Origin: Streptomyces sp. 840.1
Lineage (GTDB): Bacteria; Actinomycetota; Actinomycetes; Streptomycetales; Streptomycetaceae
Direction of reading: 5' to 3'
Assembly (NCBI RefSeq): GCF_003751445.1
Contig: NZ_RJUU01000001.1
Span: forward strand, 811,001 to 875,000
DNA length: 64,000 nt
Position 1 is the stretch's first letter, and every line of letters begins with the position of its first letter. A program made the translations under genes and the position numbers. The notes under the pieces are model-generated. The model saw only the letters and a program-made list of their open reading frames with translations, was not told the origin of the DNA and did no database searches. Below, in pieces: positions 16,209 through 25,565 of this stretch.

Positions 16209-18344
16209 GTGACGCCGCCTGTGAGCCGAACCCGGACCCTCATACCGGGCCGGGCCCTGCTCGCCCTCCTGATGACGGTGTGCTGGCTGGCCCTTCCCGC
16301 CTCGGTCGCCGCCCGTGCGGACGACCCCGTCGCACTGTCCCGGGACGGGCAGATCACCGACAGGGTCGGCGCACTGGGAAACCGGAAGGACCAGGTCGTC
16401 TCGGCCCTCGACCAGCTGTACGACAAACGCCGCGTCCAGCTCTTCGTGGCCTACGTCCGTGACTTCTCCGGAAGGTCCCCGCAGAGCTGGGCCGACGAGA
16501 CGGCCAACCGCAACGGGCTCGGCCGCGACGACGTCCTGCTCGCCGTCGCCACCCACGACCGGCAGTACGCCTACTCGGTCGACCAGGACTCCCGCTTCAC
16601 CGACGCCCAGCTCCAGGACGTGGCGAGCACCGCCATCGAGCCGGCGCTCAGGGAGAACGACTGGGCGGGCGCCGCGATCGGGGCCGCCAACGGGTACTCC
16701 GCCGTCCTGGCCGGCGCGGCCGTACCGACACCGGCCATCACTCCGGGCGCCGACGACCCGGGGACAGGCGCTTCCGGCGGGACGAGCGTCGGGGACCTGA
16801 TCCTGCCGATCGTCGTCGTCATCGCGGTCGCGGCGGCCGCCGCCTACGGCTACACCCGCAGGAAGCGGCGCACCGCCACCCGTACGACACCCGGTGCGAC
16901 CGGCTGGGGACCGGGCGGCACCGACCGGAGCACGTCGCCGGAACCTCCCGTTCCGCTGCCGGAACTCGACGCCGGAGCCAAGGAGACGCTGGTCGGCACG
17001 GACGACGCGGTCCGCACGAGCGACGAAGAACTCGGATTCGCCACGGCCCAGTTCGGCGAGGAGGCCGCGGCCCCGTTCACCGAGGCCGTCGCCTACGCCA
17101 GGGGCGAGCTCACGGCCGCCTTCCGGCTGCGCCAGCAGCTCGACGACGCCATTCCCGAGGACGATGCCACCCGGCGGCGGATGCTGGACGAGATCATCAG
17201 CCGCTGCGAGGACGCCAACACCCGCCTGGACGCGGTCTCCGAGGACTTCGACCGGCTCCGCGCGCTCGAACGCGACGCCCCGCAGGCGCTCGCCGCGGCC
17301 GAGAGCGCGTTCCGTTCGCTGGCGGGCCGGGTCTCCGCGGCCGAGACGACCGTCACCTCCATGCGCGGCCGCTACGCGGAGTCCGCCTCGGCCCCCGTCG
17401 CCGGCGCTGTCGAGCAGGCCAAGGACCGGCTCGTCTTCACGACGTCGTCGCTCAACCGGGCCCGGCAGGCGGTGGACGGCGGCGACAACGCGGCCGCCGC
17501 CGTATACGTACGGGCCGCCGAGGGTGCGGTCGGCCAGGCGACCACCCTCGTCGACGCCGTCGACCGGCGCGCACGGGAGGTGGCGGAGGCCGCTGACAAG
17601 CTGCCGGCCGCGCTCACCGAGACGGAGACGGACCTGGCCGACGCGGGCGGACTACTGGAGGGCACCGCAGAGGGGGTGTCCACGGCTGACCTCCGGGGCC
17701 GGATCGCCCGTGCGACAGCCGTGATCCGCGATGTGCGGGCAGAGGTGGGCGCCGGCCGGTACGACCCGATCGACGCGCTGCGCCGGGTGGAGGAGGCGGA
17801 CGCGGCACTGGACGAGGCGCTGGCCGGTGCGCGCGAGCAGGAGCAGGACAGCCGGCGGGCTCGCTCGCTCCTCGACCAGACGATGCTCACCGCGCGATCC
17901 GCGATCGCCGGCGCCGCCGACTACATCAGCACCAACCGGGGGGCGGTCGGCAGCCAGGCCCGGACCCGCCTGGCGGAGGCGCAGCGAAGGCTGGAGCGGG
18001 CCGGCGAGCTGGCCGGGGCGGATGACGCGCAGGGGGCGCTGGCCGAGGCGCACCGGGCGGACTCGCTGGCAGGGCAGGCACAGAGCATGGCGGAAGGGGA
18101 CGTGCAGGCATACGGGAACCGAAATGGTCCGGGCGGTGCGCGAGGAGGGGGCGGCGGGAGCGGGGGCGTGGGCGGTGCCGTCCTCGGCGGGATCATCCTC
18201 GGCGGGCTCCTGGGCGGGGGCGGCCGGGGAGGCGGATCCGGCGGCGGCTTCGGCGGCGGGGGGCTCGGCGGCGGGGGCGGCGGGCCGGGCAGCTTCGGCG
18301 GCGGGGGCACGCGCGGCCGGCGCGGCGGAGGCGGCCGCTTCTGA
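16209..18344 (+). CDS. TPM-domain membrane protein with coiled-coil and Gly-rich tail
   Basis: 711 aa from GTG 16209. Signal sequence (about 1-37), TPM (TLP18.3/Psb32/MOLO-1) domain about 45-170 including DRVGALGNRKDQVVSALDQL and NGLGRDDVLLAVATHDRQYA, membrane helix 197-215, then some 420 residues of Ala/Arg/Glu-rich heptad helix on the cytoplasmic side, and a Gly/Ser-only tail from about 640. The next gene is pspA, and this pairing is common in actinobacteria, so a role in sensing or organising membrane stress with PspA is likely. A second in-frame GTG at 16221 is a possible alternative start. Confidence 0.82.
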   Translation: MTPPVSRTRTLIPGRALLALLMTVCWLALPASVAARADDPVALSRDGQITDRVGALGNRKDQVVSALDQLYDKRRVQLFVAYVRDFSGRSPQSWADETANRNGLGRDDVLLAVATHDRQYAYSVDQDSRFTDAQLQDVASTAIEPALRENDWAGAAIGAANGYSAVLAGAAVPTPAITPGADDPGTGASGGTSVGDLILPIVVVIAVAAAAAYGYTRRKRRTATRTTPGATGWGPGGTDRSTSPEPPVPLPELDAGAKETLVGTDDAVRTSDEELGFATAQFGEEAAAPFTEAVAYARGELTAAFRLRQQLDDAIPEDDATRRRMLDEIISRCEDANTRLDAVSEDFDRLRALERDAPQALAAAESAFRSLAGRVSAAETTVTSMRGRYAESASAPVAGAVEQAKDRLVFTTSSLNRARQAVDGGDNAAAAVYVRAAEGAVGQATTLVDAVDRRAREVAEAADKLPAALTETETDLADAGGLLEGTAEGVSTADLRGRIARATAVIRDVRAEVGAGRYDPIDALRRVEEADAALDEALAGAREQEQDSRRARSLLDQTMLTARSAIAGAADYISTNRGAVGSQARTRLAEAQRRLERAGELAGADDAQGALAEAHRADSLAGQAQSMAEGDVQAYGNRNGPGGARGGGGGSGGVGGAVLGGIILGGLLGGGGRGGGSGGGFGGGGLGGGGGGPGSFGGGGTRGRRGGGGRF

Positions 18345-18460
18345 CCGCGCCCAGCACAGGCGGCGCACGGGCAGCGCCGCAGACCGGCAGCACTGTCGGC
18401 AGAGCAACGCCGGGCGCGACAGCACGGGACGTACAGCACTGGACACACAGGAGAGGTGCC

Positions 18461-19174
18461 ATGACCAAGCAGACCATTCTCGGACGCGTCACCCAGCTGG
18501 CGAAGGCCAACATCAACGCGCTCCTCGACCAGGCCGAGGACCCGCAGAAGATGCTGGACCAGCTGATCCGCGACTACACGTCCAACATCTCGGAGGCCGA
18601 ACAGGCCGTGGCCGCCACGATCGGCAACCTGCGGCTGATGGAGCAGGACCACCGGGAGGACATCGAGGCGGCCGAGGAGTGGGGCGAGAAGGCGCTCGCC
18701 GCCAGCCGCAAGGCGGATGAGCTGCGCGCGGGCGGATCGGCGGCCGATGCCGACAAGTTCGACAACCTGGCCAAGGTCGCGCTCGGCCGGCAGCTCCAGT
18801 CGGAGAAGGAGGCGAAGACGGCGGAGCCCACCATCGCCTCGCAGACGGAGGTGGTGGACAAGCTCAAGTCCGGACTGGACCAGATGAAGGCCAAGCTGTC
18901 GGAGCTGAAGTCCAAGCGGGACGAGCTGGTCGCTCGGGCCAAGTCCGCACAGGCACAGAACCAGATGATGGACTCCGTCAAGAACATCAACGTCCTCGAC
19001 CCGACCAGCGAGATCAGCCGGTTCGAGGACAAGGTGCGCCGTGAGGAGGCCAAGGCGGTGGGCAAGCAGGAGCTTGCCGCCTCCTCGCTGGACGCCCAGT
19101 TCGAGCAGTTGGACACGCTCGGGGCGAGCGCGGAGGTCGAGGCTCGTCTCGCAGCCCTGAAGACCAGCTCATGA
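18461..19174 (+). CDS. pspA: PspA/IM30 family membrane-stress protein
   Basis: 237 aa, ATG preceded by AGGAGAGG. Almost wholly helical coiled coil, beginning TKQTILGRVTQLAKANINAL and continuing DQAEDPQKMLDQLIRDY, the conserved N-terminal amphipathic region of the PspA/Vipp1 (ESCRT-III-like) family. It is expected to polymerise on the inner membrane face and stop proton leakage under envelope stress. It follows the TPM-domain gene by 116 bp. Confidence 0.93.
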   Translation: MTKQTILGRVTQLAKANINALLDQAEDPQKMLDQLIRDYTSNISEAEQAVAATIGNLRLMEQDHREDIEAAEEWGEKALAASRKADELRAGGSAADADKFDNLAKVALGRQLQSEKEAKTAEPTIASQTEVVDKLKSGLDQMKAKLSELKSKRDELVARAKSAQAQNQMMDSVKNINVLDPTSEISRFEDKVRREEAKAVGKQELAASSLDAQFEQLDTLGASAEVEARLAALKTSS

Positions 19175-19192
19175 GTCCGGTCCGGGCCGTGA

Positions 19193-21844
19193 TCAGAACA
19201 TGCTCAGAAGCTCCTCCACCGTGCGCTCGGCGGCCGGCCGGCCATCGGGCAGCGGCAGTTCGAACCAGACCGTCTTGCCACGCGGGGTACGCCTGGAACC
19301 CCAGGCGGCGCTCAGCAGGCCGACCAGTTGCAGACCTCGGCCGCCCTCGTCCGTGTCGCGTGCCCGCCGTCGCCTCGGCTGGACGAGACCCGCGTCCCAC
19401 ACCTCGCACACGAGGGTCCGGTCGCGCAGCAGCCTGAGCCTGATCTCGCCCTCGCCGTAGCGCAGGGCGTTGGTGACGAGTTCGCTGACGAGCAGTTCGG
19501 TGGTGTCCACCAGGTCGTCGAGGTCCCAGGCGAGCAACTGGCCACGGGCGAGCTCGCGGGCGCGGCCGACCGAGCGGGGTTCGCGGGGCAGCCGCCAGTC
19601 TCCGACGGCTTCGGTCGGCAGTCCCTGTATCCGGGCCATCAGCAGGGCGATGTCGTCCTCGCCGTGGCGGGTGTCGAGGGTGCTCAGTACGCGGTCGCAG
19701 ACGTCCTCGAGAAGGGGCGCGGGTTCGACGAGCGCACCGCGCAGGGCCTCCAGGCCCTCGTCCAGCGGGTGGTCGCGGGACTCGACGAGGCCATCGGTGT
19801 AGAGGGCGAGGAGGGCGCCCTCCTTGAGTTCGACCTCGACTTCCTCGAAGGGCTCGCCGCCGACGCCCAGCGGCATGCCCGGCGGGACGTCGAGCAGCAG
19901 CGCCGGTTCACCCGGCTCGACCACGACAGGGGGGAGGTGTCCGGCATTGGCGAAGGTGCACCGCCGGGTGACCGGGTCGTAGACAGCGTAGATACAGGTC
20001 GCCAGGTAGACCTCGGACAGGTCCGCCTCGCGGGATTTGTGGGCGGCCCGCGAGGGCCACTGGGGGCCGCCGAGCCCGTCGGAGGAGGTGCTGCCACCGG
20101 GGGTGCCGAGGCCCCGGGCGACCTCGTCGAGGGCGGAGAGCACCTCGGCGGGTTCCAGGTCCAGGAGGGCCAGGGTCCGTACGGCGGTGCGCAGCTCCCC
20201 CATGGCCACCGCGGCGCGCAGTCCGCGGCCCATCACGTCGCCGACGACGAGGGCGGTGCGGTGCCCGGGGAGTTCGATCACGTCGAACCAGTCCCCGCCC
20301 ACCTCGGTCGCCGTGTTGCCGGGCAGATAGCGGCAGGCTATGTCGAGACCGGCGGCCTCGGGGTCCCCGGGTGGCAGCAGGCTGCGCTGGAGTATCAGGG
20401 CCCGCTCGTGCTCGCGGCGGTAGAGGCGGGCGTTGTCGATGCAGACGGCGGCACGGGCGGCGAGTTCGGTGGCCAGCGCCCGGTCCCGTTCCCCGAAGGG
20501 TTCGCTGCCCTTCGTGCGGGAGAACTGCACGAGACCGACCACGGTGTCGTGGGCGACCATCGGCACGGCGAAGGTGGACTGGACGAATCCGCGGTCGTCG
20601 CCCGGCACGTCCTCGACATGGCCGGTGCGCAGGGCTATGGCGCACGGCGAGTTGAACGGGTAGCGGTGCACCGCTCCGAGCGCGGGCGGTCCGGCTGCCG
20701 GCTGGACCCGGGAGGCATCGCCGCCCGACCCGTGACCCTGACCGTGGCTGTGCCCGTAGCCGGATTCGGGGACGGTGTCGGGCAGCATGTCGGGCATGGC
20801 GTCCGAAACGGCGCTGGCGAAGGCGACACGACGCAGTTCGGCGGAGCCGCCGACCGATTCCTGGCGCAGCGAGCTCCAGCTGCCCGGCGGCGCTTCCTCG
20901 CCGGTGAGGAGTGACTGGTAGAGGTCGACGGACGCGAGGTCGCAGAAGCCGGGTACGGCGACGTCGAGGAGTTCGCGTGCGGTGGTCTCCAGGTCGAGGG
21001 AGTTGCCGATGCGGGCGCTGGCCTCGTTGAGCAGAGCGAGGTTGCGCCTGGCGCTGGCGGCCTCGCGGGCGGCGATATGGCGCCGGGTGACATCGGTGGC
21101 GAGTCCGGCGATGCCGATGGGCCGGCCCGATCCGCTGTGCACCCGGTAGAGGTTCATCGACCAGTGACGGCGCTCCGGTTCGCCCGGGGCGGTGCCGACG
21201 AGCTGGAGGTCGGTGACGGATTCACCGGTCTTCAGCACGCGGCTGAGAGTGGCGGCCAGCCGGTCGGCCTCCGTGCCGGCGAGGTAGTCGTGAACGGTCC
21301 GGCCGCGGTGGTCGTCGGCCCGGCCACCGAAGACGGTGGCGAAGCGCTGGTTGGCCCGCACCACCGTGAAGTCGGTACCGAACAGCACGAAGCCGAAGGG
21401 AGATTGGCCGAAAATCGCCTGCGAGGCAGCGAGGTCCGTCTCGATGCCGCGCAACGCGCGGACGTCCACGACGATGCAGACCGCTGCCCGTTCACCCGTC
21501 GCCGTCTCGCTCGGCATCACATAGATCTCAGCGAGCCCCTGCAGTGCGCTCTCGCCCGGCATGCGGAAGGGGACGAGACCCGTCCACTCCTTACCGTCGA
21601 GCACCTCACCGATCCGGCGATGGCCGTCACGGCGCAGCTCACCGGGCATGAAGGCCTCGACCGGGTCCTTGCCCAGCGCCTCGTCCGCGGCAACGCCAAA
21701 GAGGCCGGCGGCCCGGCGGCTCCACTGCTCGATCAGACCGTCGGGGCCGATCGAGAAGGAGGCGACCCTGATGTAGTCATAGATCGAGCCAGGCGGACTG
21801 CTCTGCCACACAACGTCGCCCGCTGTCCCAGGTATTTCGCTCAC
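19193..21844 (-). CDS. PAS-PAS-GAF-SpoIIE phosphatase with C-terminal HATPase domain
   Basis: 883 aa from ATG 21844. PAS domains lie at about 20-130 and 135-255 (SPFGFVLFGTDFTVVRANQR), GAF at about 265-470, the PP2C-type SpoIIE phosphatase at about 480-720 with metal-binding GGDWFDVIELPGH, ALVVGDVMGRGLRAAVAMG and GEDDIALLMARI, and an anti-sigma-like ATPase at about 740-870 (LVSELVTNALRYGEGEIRL, GGRGLQLVGLLSAAWGSR). One protein thus combines sensing, anti-anti-sigma dephosphorylation and anti-sigma kinase functions, a common Streptomyces arrangement. A His/Gly-rich linker interrupts the GAF region near residue 360. Its partner sigma factor is not in the window. Confidence 0.92.
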   Translation of the reverse strand: MSEIPGTAGDVVWQSSPPGSIYDYIRVASFSIGPDGLIEQWSRRAAGLFGVAADEALGKDPVEAFMPGELRRDGHRRIGEVLDGKEWTGLVPFRMPGESALQGLAEIYVMPSETATGERAAVCIVVDVRALRGIETDLAASQAIFGQSPFGFVLFGTDFTVVRANQRFATVFGGRADDHRGRTVHDYLAGTEADRLAATLSRVLKTGESVTDLQLVGTAPGEPERRHWSMNLYRVHSGSGRPIGIAGLATDVTRRHIAAREAASARRNLALLNEASARIGNSLDLETTARELLDVAVPGFCDLASVDLYQSLLTGEEAPPGSWSSLRQESVGGSAELRRVAFASAVSDAMPDMLPDTVPESGYGHSHGQGHGSGGDASRVQPAAGPPALGAVHRYPFNSPCAIALRTGHVEDVPGDDRGFVQSTFAVPMVAHDTVVGLVQFSRTKGSEPFGERDRALATELAARAAVCIDNARLYRREHERALILQRSLLPPGDPEAAGLDIACRYLPGNTATEVGGDWFDVIELPGHRTALVVGDVMGRGLRAAVAMGELRTAVRTLALLDLEPAEVLSALDEVARGLGTPGGSTSSDGLGGPQWPSRAAHKSREADLSEVYLATCIYAVYDPVTRRCTFANAGHLPPVVVEPGEPALLLDVPPGMPLGVGGEPFEEVEVELKEGALLALYTDGLVESRDHPLDEGLEALRGALVEPAPLLEDVCDRVLSTLDTRHGEDDIALLMARIQGLPTEAVGDWRLPREPRSVGRARELARGQLLAWDLDDLVDTTELLVSELVTNALRYGEGEIRLRLLRDRTLVCEVWDAGLVQPRRRRARDTDEGGRGLQLVGLLSAAWGSRRTPRGKTVWFELPLPDGRPAAERTVEELLSMF

Positions 21845-22003
21845 GCGACCGTCCCCTCCAGCTCACACACCGGACCGGTCCTGCCCGCAGTATTCAGCAC
21901 TACGGCCCTCACCGACACGGCGTTCACGATCACAGCACGGTCTCAGTCCCTTTCAGCCAGGTTCTGCACGACCTCCGGTGATCGCCGTTCTCCCACCCCA
22001 CTC

Positions 22004-22423
22004 CTAACCAGGCAGGGCCAGCTCGAACCACACCGTCTTGCCACTCTTTCCGCACCTGATCCCCCATCGCCTGGCGGAACAGGCCACGAGCTGCAGTCCT
22101 CTGCCACCCTCGTCGTCAGGTCCCGCCGCACGTTCGGTGGGCGGATCCGGAAGCGGATCGGAGACTTCCACCACCAGACCGGAATGCGCCGAGAGGCCGT
22201 CACCGCCGTGATGGGGCCGCACCACTCGCACTTCGATGGGGCCCGAGGCATAGCGCATGGAGTTGGTGACCAGCTCGCTGACCAGGAGTACAGCCACATC
22301 ACCGACGGCCGCGTCGAGCCCCCAGCCGCGCAGCGCCTCATGGACGGCGTGCCGGGCCGTGCGCACGGCACCGGGTACAGCCGGAAAGCTCCACTCGGCG
22401 CAGTCGCCTTCGGTATCGATCAC
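22004..22423 (-). CDS. HATPase_c anti-sigma-factor-like regulator
   Basis: 139 aa if started at GTG 22423, which has GGGAAG 8 nt upstream and gives the usual length for the stand-alone RsbW-like ATPases of Streptomyces. An ATG at 22549 would add 42 atypical residues overlapping a palindrome. Motifs: LLVSELVTNSMRYASGPIEV (N box), VVEVSDPLPDPP (G1) and EGGRGLQLVACSARRWG (G2). Predicted serine kinase or sigma-binding protein. It lies 159 bp upstream of, and on the same strand as, the SpoIIE/HATPase gene, so they may act in one partner-switching pathway. Confidence 0.85.
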   Translation of the reverse strand: MIDTEGDCAEWSFPAVPGAVRTARHAVHEALRGWGLDAAVGDVAVLLVSELVTNSMRYASGPIEVRVVRPHHGGDGLSAHSGLVVEVSDPLPDPPTERAAGPDDEGGRGLQLVACSARRWGIRCGKSGKTVWFELALPG

Positions 22424-22456
22424 GCCGATCACTTCCCAAGACCAGCAACGGAGAAC

Positions 22457-22483
22457 GTCCTGTTTGCGGGGGCTAAACAGGAC
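22457..22483. promoter_or_regulatory. Perfect 9-bp inverted repeat upstream of the HATPase regulator
   Basis: GTCCTGTTT (22457-22465) and AAACAGGAC (22475-22483) are exact reverse complements around a 9-bp GC-rich spacer. The pair sits 34 bp upstream of the proposed GTG start and is a good candidate operator. It would be inside coding sequence if the longer reading were correct. Confidence 0.5.
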
Positions 22484-22623
22484 ATACCCGATATTCGACG
22501 CGGAATACCGGTCGGCGCCGACACGTGGGGCGTACGGGTGTAAGGCCATGCGCACGAACGGGTGTACGTGCAAGGAAAGGGCGCACGGTCCCTGGGGTGC
22601 GCGCCGCCGGGCAAACACCCCGC

Positions 22624-23028
22624 TCAGCGGTGTGCGCCGCCGGCCAGCCGCCGAACGGCTTCCGCGACCGCGGGGCGGTCCTGTTCCAGCCAGTCGACCG
22701 AGTCGCTCTCACCGGGGCCGAGCCAGCGAAGCTCGTCGTGGTCCTGGAGCGGGGCGGGCACGCCGGACACCAGACGGGCCGTCCACACCCTGAGTACGTA
22801 GCCGGGCTTCAGCGGCCACTGGCCGGGGAGGCGCTCCAGCGGTTCCGTCTCGATGCCGAGCTCCTCGCGGAGTTCGCGCACGAGCGCCTGCTCGCCGCTC
22901 TCGCCCGCCTCCACCTTGCCGCCGGGCAGTTCCCACCGGCCGGCCAGCTCGGGCGGGGCGCTTCGGCGCGCGGCGAGCAGCCGCCCCCGGTCGAACACGG
23001 CTCCGGCCACCACCACACGATCACTCAT
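22624..23028 (-). CDS. NUDIX hydrolase (MutT-like)
   Basis: 134 aa from ATG 23028. The Nudix box is complete: GGKVEAGESGEQALVRELRE followed by ELGI (about residues 37-60). N-terminal VVVAGAVFDRGRLLAARRS and the ELAGRWELPGGK strand resemble MutT/8-oxo-dGTPase-type enzymes that pair G/A-rich cofactors. Likely removes oxidised or otherwise damaged nucleotides, or hydrolyses another nucleoside diphosphate derivative. Confidence 0.9.
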   Translation of the reverse strand: MSDRVVVAGAVFDRGRLLAARRSAPPELAGRWELPGGKVEAGESGEQALVRELREELGIETEPLERLPGQWPLKPGYVLRVWTARLVSGVPAPLQDHDELRWLGPGESDSVDWLEQDRPAVAEAVRRLAGGAHR

Positions 23029-23113
23029 GCCCCGGAGCGTAATACCCGGCCGGGCCACCCCCGAGGGCACGGCACGGACGCCGGAGACCCGGCGGCCCGG
23101 CGCACGGCACGCG

Positions 23114-23296
23114 CTACGGCCGCGCGGCCTGCCCCACCCGCTCCACCCAGTAGAGCTGCTTGTGGCCGCGGACATCGAGCTTGTCGGCGGTCCGCTGCGC
23201 CTCGTCCTGCGTGGCGTACCTGCCCACGCGGTAGCGGTTGCCGTTGTCGTCCTGCCGTATCACCAGCCAAGGGAGCACGGCACCGCTGTCGCTCAT
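23114..23296 (-). CDS. Small SPOR-like conserved protein
   Basis: 60 aa from ATG 23296, preceded by a strong GGAGGGA ribosome site. The sequence (PWLVIRQDDNGNRYRVGRYA, then TQDEAQRTADKLDVRGHKQ and a YWVERV end) has the short beta-alpha-beta pattern of SPOR-type repeats, with a Gln/Asp-rich helix. Short, charged and soluble. Function unknown; lies between the NUDIX gene and the NCS1 permease, all on the minus strand. Confidence 0.75.
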   Translation of the reverse strand: MSDSGAVLPWLVIRQDDNGNRYRVGRYATQDEAQRTADKLDVRGHKQLYWVERVGQAARP

Positions 23297-23459
23297 CGTG
23301 TCCCTCCTGAGCATTGCGCCCCTCCCATCAACGGCGTGCATGTTTCTAAGGATCCCCAGGAAACCGCAGTACGCATATGCCCGAGCGTACGCCTGACCTT
23401 CACGCAACGAATACGTAATTGCACAAAGAGATACCGATCCGGCCAGGTGTGGACCAAAT

Positions 23460-23493
23460 CCCGGGGGCGCATCCAACTGGATGCGCCCCCGGG
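23460..23493 (-). terminator. Hairpin terminator downstream of the NCS1 permease
   Basis: 15-bp perfect arms CCCGGGGGCGCATCC (23460-23474) and GGATGCGCCCCCGGG (23479-23493) with loop AACT. It begins 40 bp beyond the permease stop on the minus strand. Very stable, no T-run. Confidence 0.75.
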
Positions 23494-23532
23494 GCCGTTC
23501 GGACCGGCCCGACGTGTGCCGGACCGGAGCGC

Positions 23533-25371
23533 TTACGCCTCGCCCGCCCCCTGACGCAACACCGGCACCGGCGCCGATACGGGCATCGCCGCCGATACCG
23601 GCACCACCACCGGCATCGGCATGAGGACCGGGCCGTTGGCCGGTTCCTTGCGGCAGACGTCACCGCACTCCGCGTCCAACGAGCAGCAGAGCGAGCAGAT
23701 CGGGCCGGACTGCACGGGGCAGTCCGCGATGTCCGGGAGCTCGTAGGCCGTTTCGCAGACCGAGCAGGTGTGGGTGGCGGTGATGTCCGCGACCTCGACG
23801 CCCGGACCGTTCACCGGATTGGGCCTGGCCAGGTAGTACTTGCCCTTGGTCGCCCAGGCGATCAGCGGGCAGAGGGTCAGCGAGAGGCCGGCCGCGATAA
23901 AGGTGGAGAAGGCCTCCGCGTACGTACCGAACAACCCGAAGAAGGCGAGGATCGAGACGGTCGAGGCAATCACCATCGCGCCGAATCCCGCCGGGTTGAC
24001 CGCGTACAGGTAGGCCCGTTTGAACTCGATGTACGGAGGGCTCAGCCCGATCCGCTTGTTGATGACCAGGTCGGCGGCGACCGCGGCGATCCAGGCGATG
24101 CCGACGTTCGAGTAGAAGCCCAGCAACTTGTTGAGGGCGGCGAACATGTTCATCTCCATCAGCGTGAGCGCGATGACGAGATTGAGGAAGATGTACCAGA
24201 CCCGGCCGGGGTGACGGTGGGTGATCCGGGAGAAGAAGTTCGACCAGGACAGCGAGCCGCTGTAGGCGTTGGTCACATTGATCTTGATCTGCGACACGAT
24301 CACGAAGAGCGCGGCGGCAGGCAGGGCGAACGACCCGAGCCACGGCTTCAGGGCCTCGATCTGCGGTGCGATCGGCTCCAGCGCGTGCGTCTTGCCGACC
24401 GCTTCGAGTGCGACGAAGGCGAGCAGCGCGCCCCCGAGCTGCTTGGCCGCGCCGATGATCACCCAGCCGGGGCCGGCGGCGAGGACCGCGAAGTTCCAGC
24501 GGCGCCTGTTGGCCGCCGTCTTCGCCGGCATGAAGCGCAGGTAGTCGGCCTGCTCGCCGATCTGGGCGATGAGCGAGAGTGCCACGCCGGTACCGAGCCC
24601 GAAACCCACCCACGAGAAGCCCGGTCCCGCCCCCTCCGTGCCACCGAAGGAGCTGAACGCGCCCCAGGCGTCGGGCGCTTCGAAGGCGAGGACGACGAAC
24701 GGCAGCACCATGCCGATGATCCAGACCGGCTGGGTCCAGGCCTGGACCTTGGCGAGGGCCCCCATGCCCCGGAAGACGATCGGGATGACGATCAGGGTGG
24801 TGATCAGATACCCCGCCTGGACGGGCAGGCCGACGGCCTGATGCATGGCCTGCGCCATGATCGAGCCTTCGAGGGCGAAGAAGATGAAGGTGAACGACGC
24901 GTAGATCAGCGAGGTCAGCGTCGACCCGAAGTAGCCGAATCCGGCGCCACGGGTGACCAGGTCCATGTCCAGGCCGTACTTCGCGCAGGCCCGTGCGATG
25001 GGGATGCCGGTGAGGAAGATGATCGTCGCCGCCGCCAGGATCGAGGCCAACCCGCTGGTGAATCCGTAGGTGAAGACGATCGAGGCACCGATGGCGAAGT
25101 CGGCCAGATAGGCGATCCCGCCGAGCGCGGTACCCGCGACCACGGCGGGCGACCAGCGCCGGAACGAGTGCGGAGCGTAGCGGAGGGAGAAGTCCTCGCG
25201 GCTCTCGTCGGCGGCGAGCTTGGCGTAACTGCGCCTGGGCGGCGGGGAACCGGCCGCGCTCCCCGGGGACTCGGTCCCGCCCCCCGGGGCACCGGCCGCG
25301 CTCCCCGGGGCTCCTGGGGCGGCATCCGCCTCAGGAGCCCCGGCCGTCTGGGGTATGGCTGTGTCCGTCAT
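23533..25371 (-). CDS. NCS1-family (purine/cytosine-type) permease with Cys-rich C-terminal tail
   Basis: 612 aa. A 45-residue Gly/Pro/Ala N-terminus precedes about 12 membrane segments with NCS1 features (RYAPHSFRRWSPAVVAGTAL, GFGYFGSTLTSLIYASFTFI, VSQIKINVTNAYSGSLSWSN). After residue 530 there is a soluble tail with eight cysteines: Cys536, 539, 551, 559, 562, 563, 569 and 573, in CxxC..C..CxxCC..C..C spacing, then a Met/Pro/Val repeat end. The tail looks like a metal-binding or redox module, seldom present in plain NCS1 transporters. Substrate probably a nucleobase, hydantoin or related heterocycle; the tail may link transport to signalling. Confidence 0.85.
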   Translation of the reverse strand: MTDTAIPQTAGAPEADAAPGAPGSAAGAPGGGTESPGSAAGSPPPRRSYAKLAADESREDFSLRYAPHSFRRWSPAVVAGTALGGIAYLADFAIGASIVFTYGFTSGLASILAAATIIFLTGIPIARACAKYGLDMDLVTRGAGFGYFGSTLTSLIYASFTFIFFALEGSIMAQAMHQAVGLPVQAGYLITTLIVIPIVFRGMGALAKVQAWTQPVWIIGMVLPFVVLAFEAPDAWGAFSSFGGTEGAGPGFSWVGFGLGTGVALSLIAQIGEQADYLRFMPAKTAANRRRWNFAVLAAGPGWVIIGAAKQLGGALLAFVALEAVGKTHALEPIAPQIEALKPWLGSFALPAAALFVIVSQIKINVTNAYSGSLSWSNFFSRITHRHPGRVWYIFLNLVIALTLMEMNMFAALNKLLGFYSNVGIAWIAAVAADLVINKRIGLSPPYIEFKRAYLYAVNPAGFGAMVIASTVSILAFFGLFGTYAEAFSTFIAAGLSLTLCPLIAWATKGKYYLARPNPVNGPGVEVADITATHTCSVCETAYELPDIADCPVQSGPICSLCCSLDAECGDVCRKEPANGPVLMPMPVVVPVSAAMPVSAPVPVLRQGAGEA

Positions 25372-25565
25372 CGGTGACTTCCCGTTCGTCAGTCCGGTGT
25401 GCGGGTTCGAAACGGGAAGTTAGGAGCAGGACATGACAAGCCATCACAGTCGACGATTGCCCGGCTGTTACGGGACCCGGGCGGACGTTAACTTGTCGTC
25501 ACGGGCTCCGGACGGGCTCCACCGGCTATCGGTCACCCAACAGCCAGGGCTCTCGCGGGGGCCGG

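Noticed and set aside
22424..22549. Longer start (ATG 22549) for the small HATPase
   Set aside because: It lacks a ribosome site, adds 42 atypical residues and would bury a perfect palindrome in coding sequence.
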